NCBI GenBank assembly: GCA_019358875.1
Contig: JAHHIF010000001.1
Coordinates: forward strand, 229,583 to 293,582
Direction of reading: 5' to 3'
Source: Symplocastrum torsivum CPER-KK1
GTDB taxonomy: Bacteria > Cyanobacteriota > Cyanobacteriia > Cyanobacteriales > Coleofasciculaceae
DNA: 64,000 nt
The notes beneath the pieces were generated by a model. The model searched no databases and was not told the DNA's origin. It was given only the letters and a program-made list of their open reading frames with translations. The stretch's first letter is position 1. Each line of letters opens with the position of its first letter. The position numbers and the translations under genes were made by a program. Shown here piece after piece: positions 45,375-55,029 of this stretch.

Positions 45375-48300
45375 CTGCTGCCAGCGAGGAATTATGAGGT
45401 GTGACAGTGGGTGTTTGTGCGGTAAGGATTACTTCGCCCTTTTCACCAATTACCCACCCTTGGGCTTCAGTATACGTGGAAGTTTTTGGCACATTAGTCG
45501 CAGTAGGAGCCACACTTTCAGGTGTTGCTGAAGTTGGCTCGTCTGTCGGATTCTCAACAGGTTGGTCAACTCCTACCCAGTTGGTTACTATGGATTCACT
45601 CTGAAGTGGGCTGTTTGGGTTAGGCGGCAAGCCCCCACGCCCAATAACTGTAAAGCGGCTTTCTTCCTGCCTTGAGTTTCTCGTAGCGCTACAAGTCCGA
45701 GCAATTAGCCGAGTTGCATCAATGGGTTCGGCTGGCAGTGGGGATTCGAGATTATCTTCTGTATTGATTTCGACAGAGCCATCTATTCCTAAGTCAGAAC
45801 TTGCCACAAAGTCGCTTTGTGGAGTACGCCCTACTGTTTCTTCAAACTGCCTGAATCCTCGGACGATTATCGGGCCATCTGATGGGCCTCTAGCTGTGAT
45901 GTTGCCCCCTGTTCCGGCATAGGCATTGGCAACAATGTCACTGTTTTCCGGGAGGACGGCGAGGATCGCCAAAGCGGTAATGTCTATATTTCCCCCTGCA
46001 CCATTGTTAAATGCTTCAGCAGAGATTTCACTACCAAACAAAGGGTCTCCGTTCATAATGATCGAATCTTGCACACGCAACGTGATGTTGGCGTTTGCAC
46101 CAGAAGCGCTTGTCGCTTGCAGTCTGCCACCTTGGTTCAGAACGATCGAATCCGCTGTAATCTCTAGGTTGCCGGGATTTCCTGAGCCTTTACCACTGAC
46201 GGATACAAAGCCCTGATTCTCAATGGTGAGGTTCCCGTTGACATTGAGGATGATGCTTCCGGCTTCGCTGGCATTTTGAGTCTCAGCGGTGACAAAGGCA
46301 TTGTTTGTTATGTAAAAGTCACCTGTGTTAACGGTAATGCTGCCCGCTGAGCCTTCTGCTCCTTGTTCAGTACTCACTAGCAAGCCACTAAAGAATCCAT
46401 TAAAACCAATTCCAGAAAGGAAAACAAATTCAGGGGCAGTAATTTGAAGATTTCCCGCTCTTCCTTTGCCACCAGGAATCCCATTTTCTTCACGGAAAAC
46501 ACTTGCAGAAATCTGAGAACCGTCTAGTAGAGTTAGCGATCGCGCTGTAACATCAATGTTCCCTCCATCACCAACACCTCCTTGCTCTACAAGGCTTCTA
46601 ATTGTGCTGTCTGTAGTGAGTAGGACAGAATCATCAACCTGTACCAGTACATTTCCGGCTGCTCCCATACCAAACGTACCAGCCGCAAGCTCACTACTTG
46701 TCATGTAAAGCGATGCGGCGTCTAAATTGATGTTGCCACCTTTACCCATCGCTCCCTGTTCTAGTTGACTAAAGATTCCGCTGTTGGACAGAGTGACAGC
46801 ACCCACTATATCTACGTTGACATCGCCAGCCTCTCCTTGCCCACCGGGGAGTCCTCTGTTCGTATCGGCTTGGCGAACTAGAGTTTGTAGTCCAGAGCCA
46901 TTTGCTAAGGACAGTGTCCCTGCCTGGATATTGATCTGACCCCCATTTGCGATCGCACCCGGTTCCACGGTGCTGAAGATTCTCGCATTGTCGAGAAAGA
47001 CTCCCCCAGCAACTTGGATATTGATAATCCCGGCATTCCCGCTTCCTGCCGTGCCCGTACTCAGCTCAGCATTATTACTTGCAAAAAGTGACCCTGTTGT
47101 GCTTGTAATATTAATATTCCCACTGCCTATCGTGTTAATCTCTAATGACTGAGCCTGCAAGCCACTGGCAGGATTGACTGGATCAACAATGAAGGTTGCA
47201 CCCCTCAAAGCCTCCTCTGGAGTTGCACCAGCATCTAGGAACGCCTGTTCCAGAGCATCAAATCGGTCATAGTAGCTATTGTCAAAACCAGAAATGGAGA
47301 TGTCACCCGTCGCATTGACTGTGATGCCACCCGCCAAACCATTACTAAAGGCAGTAGTCAGAATTTGTCCACCATTGGTGATATCCAGTGTGTTGACATT
47401 CACTGTAATATCACCACCTCTAGTATCAAAATCACTTCTGGCTCTTGCGCTCAAAACGGCACCATCTTCAATTCGCAAGGCACCTGTCGTGACATTGATG
47501 CTACCACCCTGACCTGTGGCGGAATCCTCAGTTGTGACAAATAAACCACTTGAGAATCCGCCATCCGGATTGCCATCTACATCAAGCGTTGAGAACGGAG
47601 CAATTCCAGAGAGAGTCACAAAAGAGGGACTAGCTGGGTCTAAAGGCTCAACTGTAATATCACCAGCCTTCCCTGCACCAAAAGTTTGAGCCAGAACTTC
47701 GCTGCCTCTGAGTAGAGAAAGTGACTGAGCTTGGATCAAGACGTTCCCGCCATTTCCACCTCCGTAAGTGCTAGCTTCCACGAAAGCGGCATCAGATAAG
47801 AAAACCGACTTTGCTGTCAGCGTAATGTCACCCGCTAAACCATCCCCAAGGTTGGTAACAAATAGTCCGCTATTGGAAAGTCCAATAGGAAGAACATCAT
47901 CTTGTTGATCAGTTTGTCCCGGTAATTGGAGGTATTCATCAATTCGAGCGAGCCGCTCTGCAAAGTTAGGGTCTTTTCCAGAAAGGGTGATCGTATCTGT
48001 AGCATTGAGTTGAATTATTCCACCATCACCTGTATTGCGGCTGAGGCTGAGTACTTGACCACCATCAACCGCTGCAAAGTTGGTCGTGTTAATAACAATG
48101 TTGCCCCCATCTCCTGGATTGAAGGTGCTAGCTTGGACAACAGCCCCATTAACTACCAAAAAATCCCCTGTATTGACAGTAATATTTCCGGCTGGGCCAA
48201 AAGCTCCTCGCTCCGTAAGAGCCAATAAACCACTGGAAAAGCCTGTAGAGCCAATTCCAAAAAGCGTGATGGAGTCAGTGGCATTAACCCGAATACTTCC

Positions 48301-50460
48301 ACCACTGCCCTGTCCACCAGGAATGATATTTCCCTGTCCATCGCCTTGTTCTCGAAACAAAACAGAATTGATTTGAGAGCCACCTGCGACAAAAAGCGAT
48401 CGCGCTTGGATGTCAATGTCAGATGCCCTGCCAATCGCTCCAGACTCGACAACGCCTCTAATTTGACTTTCGTTGGTGAGTGAAACTAAATCATTAACTT
48501 GTATGGATATGTTGCCAGCATCCGTTTGTCCTACTGTGCTGCTGATTAGGACAGCACCATCAGATATGAAAAGTGAATCGGCAACAATATCAATGTTGCC
48601 GCCCCTCAAGCCAGGTGCGATACCACTGTTAATGCTGGCAATGCCGCTGATTCTGTCTAAGGTTTGTAAGCCTGTTACAGAGATTGTGCCACCGCTATTG
48701 AGCCTAATGTTACCGCCTAATAAACCAGAGGAGTTGATTAAAGAGCCAGGGGTAAGGGTGATATCACGATCAGCCACTAAGGCGACATCGCCGCCATTAC
48801 CAAACAACGTATTGTCAAAAAGAACAGCATCAGCGTTGATGACACCATTGATTGTGATGTTGCCGCGAGAGTTCATTGCGACGGTGCCACCACTGGCAAA
48901 ATCACCATTCAAAATTGCCCGATCTGTTGTGCCAAGAACTTGCTGCGTGGGTAGAACAACAATATCTCCTGTCAAATCGGGATTGGGCAAGTACTGATTC
49001 GTCAACAAAATCGTCCCTGCCAAGGGAATTGCTGGCCCATCTACAAAATCGGAGTCTGCACCCGCAAAAACAATTGTGCCAACTCTGATATCTGCACTAG
49101 TAGGAGTTCCTGTATTGAAAAAGGGTATGCCAAAGGCGGTTGTTCCAGCGCGGATGTCGAGGGTTGGTTGAGTTCTCCCATCAATTGACACAACCTTTCC
49201 ATCGGACAGCACAACATCCTCAACGATTCCATTAACTGGGTCTGCTCCTTGAATCCAAACAAAAGCAGGAATGTCTACGCTACCCCCAGCGAAAATGTGC
49301 AGGGAAGCTCCTGTGTAGGAGTTGAGTAATACATCACCATTGGCTCGAATTACTGGATCATGGGGGCTGTACAAATTCCCTGGAGTACCATCAAGCTGCT
49401 CGATCCTAAAATTGCCACCTGCCGTATAGTGAGCATCTCCTCCCACCGTGTTGCCTGAGCGCAAGATCATATCTCCCACGGAGAAGAAGCCGCTTTCTGG
49501 ATGATTGAGGGCAAAGATATCAACTCCCTGCTCACCCTCAACTAGTAGTTGACCCCCAGCCGAAGCGATGAAGGGATTTGTTGCACTATCTCGCACCCTG
49601 ACATTATCGCTAGCTTGCATCGTCAAGTCTTGTCCTGCACTTAACTGACCTTGTAAGTCAAGTTTTCCTGCAGCTAGGGTGAGATTTTGTCCTACGGCTA
49701 AGTTCCCAGCATTGCTAATCACGCTCGACTGATTCGATCCGTACTGCAAGCCGGGATGCAGATTAATTGTCAGAAGCGGTGGAGCCTCTGGATTTGTGGC
49801 ACTAAAGTGTAAACCATTTTCAAATACTAGACTGTTCGCTGTACTCGCCATCAGCGAACCCGCAATATCTAGCGTTGCATTTGGTCCAAAGATGATGCCA
49901 TTGGGATTGAGGAAAAACAAGTTTGCTCCCCCATCCACCCCCAATGTGCCGAGAATGGCTGAGAGGTTACTGCCAGTTACTCGACTGAGGATATTCTCTA
50001 TTCCAACAGGATTGGCAAAATAGACCCGTTGTCCCTCTCCTATATTGAAGTCCAAGAAACTGTGGAACAGGTTCGCCCCTCGTATTGCTCCACCATTAAT
50101 TTGGTCAGCCGGAAACCCCTCAATATTGACGTTGGGTGTCAAGACAGAACTTTCAGCACCTAATGTACCATCGGGGATAATCTGAGCAGAAGCAAAGTTA
50201 CTAGAAAATGCGATCGCGCTACTCATCCCCAAGGCGCTCAGCCTGAGAGCATACTGCACTCCCCTTGAGAGTTCACATTGCGACTTTGTTGAGGGTATCG
50301 TAGATGTTTCATCTCCCAATTCACCAGACGTTTTATCGCTGACGAGGGAAATTGACCTACCAATCTTGAATTGATGATGCAGTTGTCGTAACACCCAGGT
50401 AATAATCACTGCATTAGTCCACCAAGGGCTAGTAGTTTGTATGGAAGTATTGGGCAACAC
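45355..50460 (-). CDS. TpsA-type secreted filamentous haemagglutinin-like protein
   Basis: A 1701-aa exoprotein. The N-terminus is unusually long: about 93 residues with a hydrophobic core (ALGMSSAIAFSSNFASAQ) before the mature start at QIIPDG. The haemagglutination-activity/TPS secretion domain (about 94-260) includes GGAIRGANLFHSFLDFNIGE, GVDGGANLFFLNPNGIIFGP and LDIAGSLMASTANSL. The rest is a long beta-helix of degenerate GNI-INV-T repeats rich in Asn, Gly and Ser. The C-terminal stretch (ARTCSATRNSRQEESRFTVI) is typical of cyanobacterial TpsA. It would be exported through the adjacent TpsB and could act in adhesion or contact inhibition, but no toxin domain is visible. Confidence 0.95.
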   Translation of the reverse strand: MLPNTSIQTTSPWWTNAVIITWVLRQLHHQFKIGRSISLVSDKTSGELGDETSTIPSTKSQCELSRGVQYALRLSALGMSSAIAFSSNFASAQIIPDGTLGAESSVLTPNVNIEGFPADQINGGAIRGANLFHSFLDFNIGEGQRVYFANPVGIENILSRVTGSNLSAILGTLGVDGGANLFFLNPNGIIFGPNATLDIAGSLMASTANSLVFENGLHFSATNPEAPPLLTINLHPGLQYGSNQSSVISNAGNLAVGQNLTLAAGKLDLQGQLSAGQDLTMQASDNVRVRDSATNPFIASAGGQLLVEGEQGVDIFALNHPESGFFSVGDMILRSGNTVGGDAHYTAGGNFRIEQLDGTPGNLYSPHDPVIRANGDVLLNSYTGASLHIFAGGSVDIPAFVWIQGADPVNGIVEDVVLSDGKVVSIDGRTQPTLDIRAGTTAFGIPFFNTGTPTSADIRVGTIVFAGADSDFVDGPAIPLAGTILLTNQYLPNPDLTGDIVVLPTQQVLGTTDRAILNGDFASGGTVAMNSRGNITINGVINADAVLFDNTLFGNGGDVALVADRDITLTPGSLINSSGLLGGNIRLNSGGTISVTGLQTLDRISGIASINSGIAPGLRGGNIDIVADSLFISDGAVLISSTVGQTDAGNISIQVNDLVSLTNESQIRGVVESGAIGRASDIDIQARSLFVAGGSQINSVLFREQGDGQGNIIPGGQGSGGSIRVNATDSITLFGIGSTGFSSGLLALTERGAFGPAGNITVNTGDFLVVNGAVVQASTFNPGDGGNIVINTTNFAAVDGGQVLSLSRNTGDGGIIQLNATDTITLSGKDPNFAERLARIDEYLQLPGQTDQQDDVLPIGLSNSGLFVTNLGDGLAGDITLTAKSVFLSDAAFVEASTYGGGNGGNVLIQAQSLSLLRGSEVLAQTFGAGKAGDITVEPLDPASPSFVTLSGIAPFSTLDVDGNPDGGFSSGLFVTTEDSATGQGGSINVTTGALRIEDGAVLSARARSDFDTRGGDITVNVNTLDITNGGQILTTAFSNGLAGGITVNATGDISISGFDNSYYDRFDALEQAFLDAGATPEEALRGATFIVDPVNPASGLQAQSLEINTIGSGNINITSTTGSLFASNNAELSTGTAGSGNAGIINIQVAGGVFLDNARIFSTVEPGAIANGGQINIQAGTLSLANGSGLQTLVRQADTNRGLPGGQGEAGDVNVDIVGAVTLSNSGIFSQLEQGAMGKGGNINLDAASLYMTSSELAAGTFGMGAAGNVLVQVDDSVLLTTDSTIRSLVEQGGVGDGGNIDVTARSLTLLDGSQISASVFREENGIPGGKGRAGNLQITAPEFVFLSGIGFNGFFSGLLVSTEQGAEGSAGSITVNTGDFYITNNAFVTAETQNASEAGSIILNVNGNLTIENQGFVSVSGKGSGNPGNLEITADSIVLNQGGRLQATSASGANANITLRVQDSIIMNGDPLFGSEISAEAFNNGAGGNIDITALAILAVLPENSDIVANAYAGTGGNITARGPSDGPIIVRGFRQFEETVGRTPQSDFVASSDLGIDGSVEINTEDNLESPLPAEPIDATRLIARTCSATRNSRQEESRFTVIGRGGLPPNPNSPLQSESIVTNWVGVDQPVENPTDEPTSATPESVAPTATNVPKTSTYTEAQGWVIGEKGEVILTAQTPTVTPHNSSLAAVVCNGS

Positions 50461-50539
50461 GATACCATAACCTCCTGCTGAGGATATAAGTAAAGTTAAT
50501 TTTTCATTACAAATTTAAAAATTATACATCTAAAGATAG

Positions 50540-51418
50540 ATGCACAACAGTAACGGCTTCACTCCTCAGCTAACCGCTGATGGCTCATTCACCTTCTTCT
50601 CAACCGAATTTGGCGAAGCGTTTCACAGTAGTCAAGGCGCAAAAGAAGAAGCCCTGCTGAAGTTTGTCGAACCTTGCCAACTCGCACACAAGGCTCAACA
50701 ACCAGTACTGCAACTGCTTGATGTCTGTTATGGTCTGGGTTACAACACGGCTGCTGCTCTTGAAGTGATTTGGGCGAATAATCCTAACTGTCGTGTCGAA
50801 CTGATTGCTCTAGAATTAGACCCAACGGTGCCAAGAACTGCGATCTCACAAAATTTGCTCAGTACTTGGAGTTCACCTATCCCGCAATGGCTGGAGATTA
50901 TGGCAACTTCTCTTTGCCTTCAAACCAATCAGTTGTCCGCCGAACTGCGTCTCGGTGATGCTAGAGAGACAATTCAGCAGTTGCGTCAATCCAACTTTCA
51001 GGCTGATGCAATTTTTCTCGATCCCTTTTCGCCACCTCGTTGTCCTCAGTTATGGACAGTGGAGTTTTTCCAGCAATTAGCTGGCTGCTGTGCAACCGAT
51101 GGAAAACTTGCCACATACTCTTGTGCTGCCTCTGTACGTCATGCCTTGCTTGCTGCTGGGTTTAAGATTGGCTCGACTTCACAAGTGGGAGCAAGGCAAC
51201 CAGGAACCGTAGCGAGTTTCACGGCTACTGATTTACCGACTCTTTCTGTGCGCTCAGAGGAGCATTTGCAGACTCGTGCAGCTATTCCCCATCGCGATCC
51301 TCATTTATCTGACCCAGCAGCAGTTATTTTGGAGCGGCGTCGCTTGGAACAGCAGGAGTCATCTTTAGAGCCGACATCCCGCTGGCAAAAGCGCTGGTCA
51401 AATCTTAAGAGTTATTAA
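50540..51418 (+). CDS. MnmD/MnmC-like SAM-dependent tRNA methyltransferase
   Basis: A 292-aa protein of the DUF752 family, the methyltransferase domain of MnmC. It methylates the wobble uridine side chain (nm5U34 to mnm5U34) of some tRNAs. Motifs: FTPQLTADGSFTFFSTEFGE (N-terminal), SAM site LLDVCYGLGYNTAAALEVIW, and DAIFLDPFSPPRCPQLWTVE with the DPFSP catalytic loop. The FAD oxidoreductase domain of bifunctional MnmC is absent, which matches MnmD-type proteins in bacteria without that domain. The last 40 residues are a basic tail. The gene is divergent from TpsA with an 80-bp AT-rich spacer. Confidence 0.88.
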   Translation: MHNSNGFTPQLTADGSFTFFSTEFGEAFHSSQGAKEEALLKFVEPCQLAHKAQQPVLQLLDVCYGLGYNTAAALEVIWANNPNCRVELIALELDPTVPRTAISQNLLSTWSSPIPQWLEIMATSLCLQTNQLSAELRLGDARETIQQLRQSNFQADAIFLDPFSPPRCPQLWTVEFFQQLAGCCATDGKLATYSCAASVRHALLAAGFKIGSTSQVGARQPGTVASFTATDLPTLSVRSEEHLQTRAAIPHRDPHLSDPAAVILERRRLEQQESSLEPTSRWQKRWSNLKSY

Positions 51419-52245
51419 GATTATCAAGCTTTTACGAGCTGAGACTTTAGTACTTGGTCGCGTTTTTCAAGCTCATTATCTACTTAACTTTTGTACACAT
51501 TTAAGTTTTAGCCAAGTTGCAATTTATCCTTGGATTTTCTTCTCTCACAATGCCAATTTTTGGGAAATTTTTGAGCAGAAATGTTCTTGTAACGCTGATG
51601 TACTCTACTCTGCTTTGTGAAGAACCGATGAAGCCTGACTTTTAAATTAAACAATGGTAAATAATAAAGTAGGAATAGCCTTGATGGGTTTAGCTAGGGT
51701 CTACCTTTGTAGACAAACAATGTCTAAACCTGCTTTCCGAGTGCCTCTTGCCACCCTCTCGACAGTTGAATTGTGGGAAATATCCAATGACTCAGCCGAC
51801 CAGAAGCTGGAAGGGAACTAATAGAAAGACCTGAGTTGCGATCACGAGTACATTTACCTAAATCCACGACTAAGCGATGGCTATTATCAAAAATATGACT
51901 GTTTAATCCCTTTACTTTGTAAGCGGCATTAAATTCCTCTAAAAAAATCGTATTTAAAATATCTAAATTAAGTTTCTAAAATTGATGTATTACAGATTAA
52001 AATACAAAAACTATTAGATGTCTCTCCCAACCAAAAGATGGGGGATTCAGTTAGCTGCTGGCTGTTGCTCGTTGACTGTTTTTCTGTCAGCCGTCAACGG
52101 ACAACAGTTAACGGAAGGTGTCACGACCTCCCACACCTGAGAAGGAGTGAACGGGTCTACCGTTGTAGTAAATGGTTATAAGAAACCCGTTTGCAGAACC
52201 AAGCTCTCCAGTGAGCCGAGTAAAAGCCTAGATTTGCCCTAAATC
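51419..52245. other. 827-bp intergenic region, one possible degraded ORF
   Basis: No clear gene. On the minus strand a stretch at about 51735-51985 is open for 80 codons without a good start (FNAAYKVKGLNSHIFDNSHR, then LVVDLGKCTRDRNSGLSISS) and may be a decayed gene. A 45-codon plus-strand ORF (51684-51821) overlaps it. Near the end, ACGGGT and AACCCGT (about 52149-52190) form stem arms in the leader of the HD-GYP gene. I cannot identify a known riboswitch. Confidence 0.4.
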
Positions 52246-53283
52246 ATGTTTAATTCATTAGGTGCTTCAACACTATCCAGATCTGGAACAATCGCTTCCG
52301 AGCTAATTCCTGTGGATTCTTTTCAAGCTAAAGTCCTTGTGGTTGATGACCATCCCTCCAGCCGAATGACGGCAGTGGCTCTTTTGTCAGTGGAGGGCTA
52401 TGAGGTACTAGAGGCAGACAGTGGCACAGCAGGACTAAAGCGAGTTATTGAAGGAAATCCAGATTTGATTCTTCTGGATGTCATGATGCCAGGAATGGAT
52501 GGCTTTGAGGTTTGTCGCCGTCTCAAAGAAGATGAACAAACTCGCTTGATTCCGGTGGTGTTCATAACAGCGCTTAACGATAAGCGATCGCGTATTATGG
52601 GCATCGAAGCTGGGGGAGATGATTTTCTGACCAAGCCCTTCGACCGCCTAGAACTCTCAGCACGAGTCAAGTCCCTTGTGCGTCAGAAGCGTCTGAATGA
52701 AGATTTAGACCACGCCGAACAGGTTCTCTTCTCAATGGCAAGAGCGGTTGAAAGCCGTGACCCGAATACAGGTGACCATTGTGAGCGTCTTGTTGCGATG
52801 GGTAAAGCTTTTGGAGAATACATCCAGCTTCCGAGAGAAGATGTTCGGAATTTGATGTGGGGGGGTTATCTCCACGATATCGGCAAAGTTGGGATTCCTG
52901 ATGCCGTACTGTTGAAAAAAGGGACGTTCACTCCTGAAGAGCGGGAGATTATGAACGGTCATGTCCTGATTGGCGAGAAAATTTGCAAACCGCTACGAAC
53001 GATGCGGGGTGTGATCCCGATTATTCGTTACCACCATGAGCGCTGGGATGGTAGTGGTTATCCGGATGGTCTGGTAGGAGATGCCATTCCCTATCTCGCT
53101 CAAATCTTCCAAATCATCGACATTTACGATGCCTTGACTAGTGAGCGCCCTTACAAACGCGCCTTTACACCAGATGAAGCTTTAGAACTAATTGCTCAGG
53201 AAACTGAAAAAGGTTGGCGCAATCCTCAACTCATTGAGCAATTTATGGCGTTTATCAAACAGTCTGTATTACCTAGCCAGTAA
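52246..53283 (+). CDS. REC-HD-GYP response regulator, c-di-GMP phosphodiesterase
   Basis: The 345-aa protein has a receiver at residues 26-145 (VLVVDDHPSSRMTAVALLSV, ILLDVMMPGMDGFEVCRRLK) and an HD-GYP domain at about 155-335. The metal-binding HD is in GGYLHDIGKVGIPDAVLLKK (near 209), and the GYP motif in ERWDGSGYPDGL (near 269). HD-GYP enzymes degrade cyclic di-GMP. All expected ligands look intact. It has no partner kinase next to it. A long leader with a stem-loop precedes the start. It could act opposite the two GGDEF proteins in this window. Confidence 0.95.
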   Translation: MFNSLGASTLSRSGTIASELIPVDSFQAKVLVVDDHPSSRMTAVALLSVEGYEVLEADSGTAGLKRVIEGNPDLILLDVMMPGMDGFEVCRRLKEDEQTRLIPVVFITALNDKRSRIMGIEAGGDDFLTKPFDRLELSARVKSLVRQKRLNEDLDHAEQVLFSMARAVESRDPNTGDHCERLVAMGKAFGEYIQLPREDVRNLMWGGYLHDIGKVGIPDAVLLKKGTFTPEEREIMNGHVLIGEKICKPLRTMRGVIPIIRYHHERWDGSGYPDGLVGDAIPYLAQIFQIIDIYDALTSERPYKRAFTPDEALELIAQETEKGWRNPQLIEQFMAFIKQSVLPSQ

Positions 53284-53319
53284 GCTGTTCAGCATTTAGA
53301 TTACCTCTAGGGCGCAACA

Positions 53320-53922
53320 ATGACACAAGCCAAATCATCGCAGCCCATTCCAGTCAATATTCCACCAACACTAAAACTTACTGTTACTCACGAGCAGTTG
53401 GTTCAGCTAGCGATCACGAATCGAGATTTACAACTGGAACGAACGGCGACAGGAGAGTTAATTGTTATGGCTCCAACTGGAGGCACCACAGGAAATAGAA
53501 ATTTGGATATAGAAGGGCAACTGTGGTTGTGGAACCGTCAGACTAAACTGGGTAAGACGTTTAACTCTTCTACTGGCTTTCACCTCCCTAACGGAGCAGA
53601 TCGCTCTCCTGATGCGGCTTGGGTATCTCAAGAACGGTGGGACGCACTCACTCCCCAAGAGCAAGAGGGATTTGTACCCTTGTGTCCTGATTTCGTTCTG
53701 GAACTTCGATCTAAGAGTGACAGCATGGAGCAACTGCGAGCCAAGATGAGGGAATACATGGAAAACAAGGCTTGTTTAGGTTGGTTGATTGACCGGAAAA
53801 ACAAAAAGGTTGAGATATACAGGCAATCTCAAGAGGTGGAAGTGTTGGATAATCCCGCTACCTTGTCAGGCGAAGATGTTTTACCTGGGTTTGTCTTGGA
53901 TTTGACAGAGGTGTGGAGTTAA
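53320..53922 (+). CDS. Uma2-family putative endonuclease
   Basis: A 200-aa Uma2 protein close to the one at 5780-6355: VTHEQLVQLAITNRDLQLER, VMAPTGGTTGNRNLDIEG, FHLPNGADRSPDAAWVSQER, LCPDFVLELRSKSDSMEQL, LSGEDVLPGFVLDLTEVW. The metal-site acidic residues are present. It starts 36 bp after the HD-GYP gene on the same strand, so they may be cotranscribed, but Uma2 genes often stand alone. A HIP1-rich spacer follows. Function unknown. Confidence 0.9.
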   Translation: MTQAKSSQPIPVNIPPTLKLTVTHEQLVQLAITNRDLQLERTATGELIVMAPTGGTTGNRNLDIEGQLWLWNRQTKLGKTFNSSTGFHLPNGADRSPDAAWVSQERWDALTPQEQEGFVPLCPDFVLELRSKSDSMEQLRAKMREYMENKACLGWLIDRKNKKVEIYRQSQEVEVLDNPATLSGEDVLPGFVLDLTEVWS

Positions 53923-54073
53923 AGCAGGTGGTGTTATTTACAAGGCGAAGTTGCAGCGATCACTCTTGTCTATCAAGAACGTTTAGTGGATAAGGGCGAT
54001 CGCATATTCTGTGTGTAGCGCGATCGCTCTTTTCTAGCATTTGCCTAGAAAGGTACGTGAAGCGGCTTTATCT

Positions 54074-54334
54074 TTAGGCAACTGTAAGTTCATAATGCAA
54101 AACTAAAAGTTCATCTTCTTTTAAAGTAGCCATTGCATATTCACGTCCTTGGGTGTCAGCAAATTCTACTAAATACTGACAGTATTCTGTTTCTTCGTAT
54201 ACTTCAACAACGGTTCCAACTTGTCCGGCAGGTAAGTTTCGGATAGATGTGTAATCGGATTCTATTAGGGTCAATCGCTCAATTGGAACTGGATTGATAA
54301 TGGCTACGGTATCAAACAGTTTAATTTTTTCCAT
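54074..54334 (-). CDS. DUF4926 protein
   Basis: An 86-aa protein: MEKIKLFDTVAIINPVPIER, GQVGTVVEVYEETEYCQYLV, and FADTQGREYAMATLKEDEL. This matches DUF4926, a small beta-barrel family often found near toxin-antitoxin and Uma2 genes. The ATG at 54334 is the best start, since it gives the family's MxxxLFDxVA N-terminus. It overlaps the upstream HTH gene by 14 bp on the same strand, so translation is likely coupled. No catalytic residues are obvious. Role unknown. Confidence 0.75.
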   Translation of the reverse strand: MEKIKLFDTVAIINPVPIERLTLIESDYTSIRNLPAGQVGTVVEVYEETEYCQYLVEFADTQGREYAMATLKEDELLVLHYELTVA

Positions 54335-54839
54335 TGCTATCTCTTGCAGTACCGTTCTCAACACCATCTTCACCTAAATCTAGGTTTTGAGTTGAGCCTT
54401 CTGAAGGTAATGGGACAGTTATTTGCAGAAAGACCTCAATTGTTATTTGATTGTTCTCAAAACTTATATTAGTTATATTAGCTACGCTATTTTTTGGTAA
54501 ACAATTACTAACTGGCAATTTAGCAGATGACTGACTTTTATATCCAGCTTCCTCAAGCCATTCACTAATATTTCGCCAGTTTTCTATCTTTTCATTACAT
54601 TTGTCCACCAGACTTTTAACATACCTATACAGAGTGGCACATAGATCGGTTTCAACTCCCTTGACATTTTTACCCAGTCTTTCAGCTATTTCAGCCGGAC
54701 TATAACCAGAAAGCAACCCCCGCAGGTGTAGCTTCTCAACAGGTGTCAGACGTTTTCCCTTAGTAGAAGCTAAGTCTGCGTACAGGGTTTCTAAGTCCCA
54801 GTGGTTCGCCGCCTCGGTAAACGACTCGTCAGTTGCCAT
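54321..54839 (-). CDS. HTH-domain protein of conflict-system type, no effector
   Basis: A 172-aa protein. Residues about 10-100 carry a helix-turn-helix (LTPVEKLHLRGLLSGYSPAE, IAERLGKNVKGVETDLCATL) followed by ISEWLEEAGYK. The same arrangement is found as the N-terminal module of many cyanobacterial NACHT/NB-ARC and CHAT conflict proteins, for example the start of the 60892-62268 gene has a comparable domain. Here no NTPase or effector follows, only a beta-rich tail (ISFENNQITIEVFLQITVPL) and a charged end. It is divergent from the 55030-56688 cassette, 190 bp away, and overlaps the DUF4926 gene by 14 bp. Confidence 0.7.
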   Translation of the reverse strand: MATDESFTEAANHWDLETLYADLASTKGKRLTPVEKLHLRGLLSGYSPAEIAERLGKNVKGVETDLCATLYRYVKSLVDKCNEKIENWRNISEWLEEAGYKSQSSAKLPVSNCLPKNSVANITNISFENNQITIEVFLQITVPLPSEGSTQNLDLGEDGVENGTARDSNGKN

Positions 54840-55029
54840 AGCTAGGATGATCGTAAATTACTGATGTAATCCTAGCTGATATCCTGACATTCATCAGGTT
54901 AATGTTAAGTTTTACTGATTTAAATTAGGATTGTGCCAAGCAATGTACAAGAAAATGGCACTGTAAACGCAAACTCGTTGCCAGGGTGTTTCGCTTCAAG
55001 AATAAAGTTCCCTAGTATGAGGCAGGAGT

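Noticed and set aside
45355..50460. Several long plus-strand ORFs opposite the TpsA gene
   Set aside because: They are antisense shadows of the repetitive TpsA frame, with no domain match or start signal.
52140..52200. Cyclic di-GMP riboswitch before the HD-GYP gene
   Set aside because: A stem is present, but I see no GEMM-type core sequence, so only an unspecified hairpin can be claimed.
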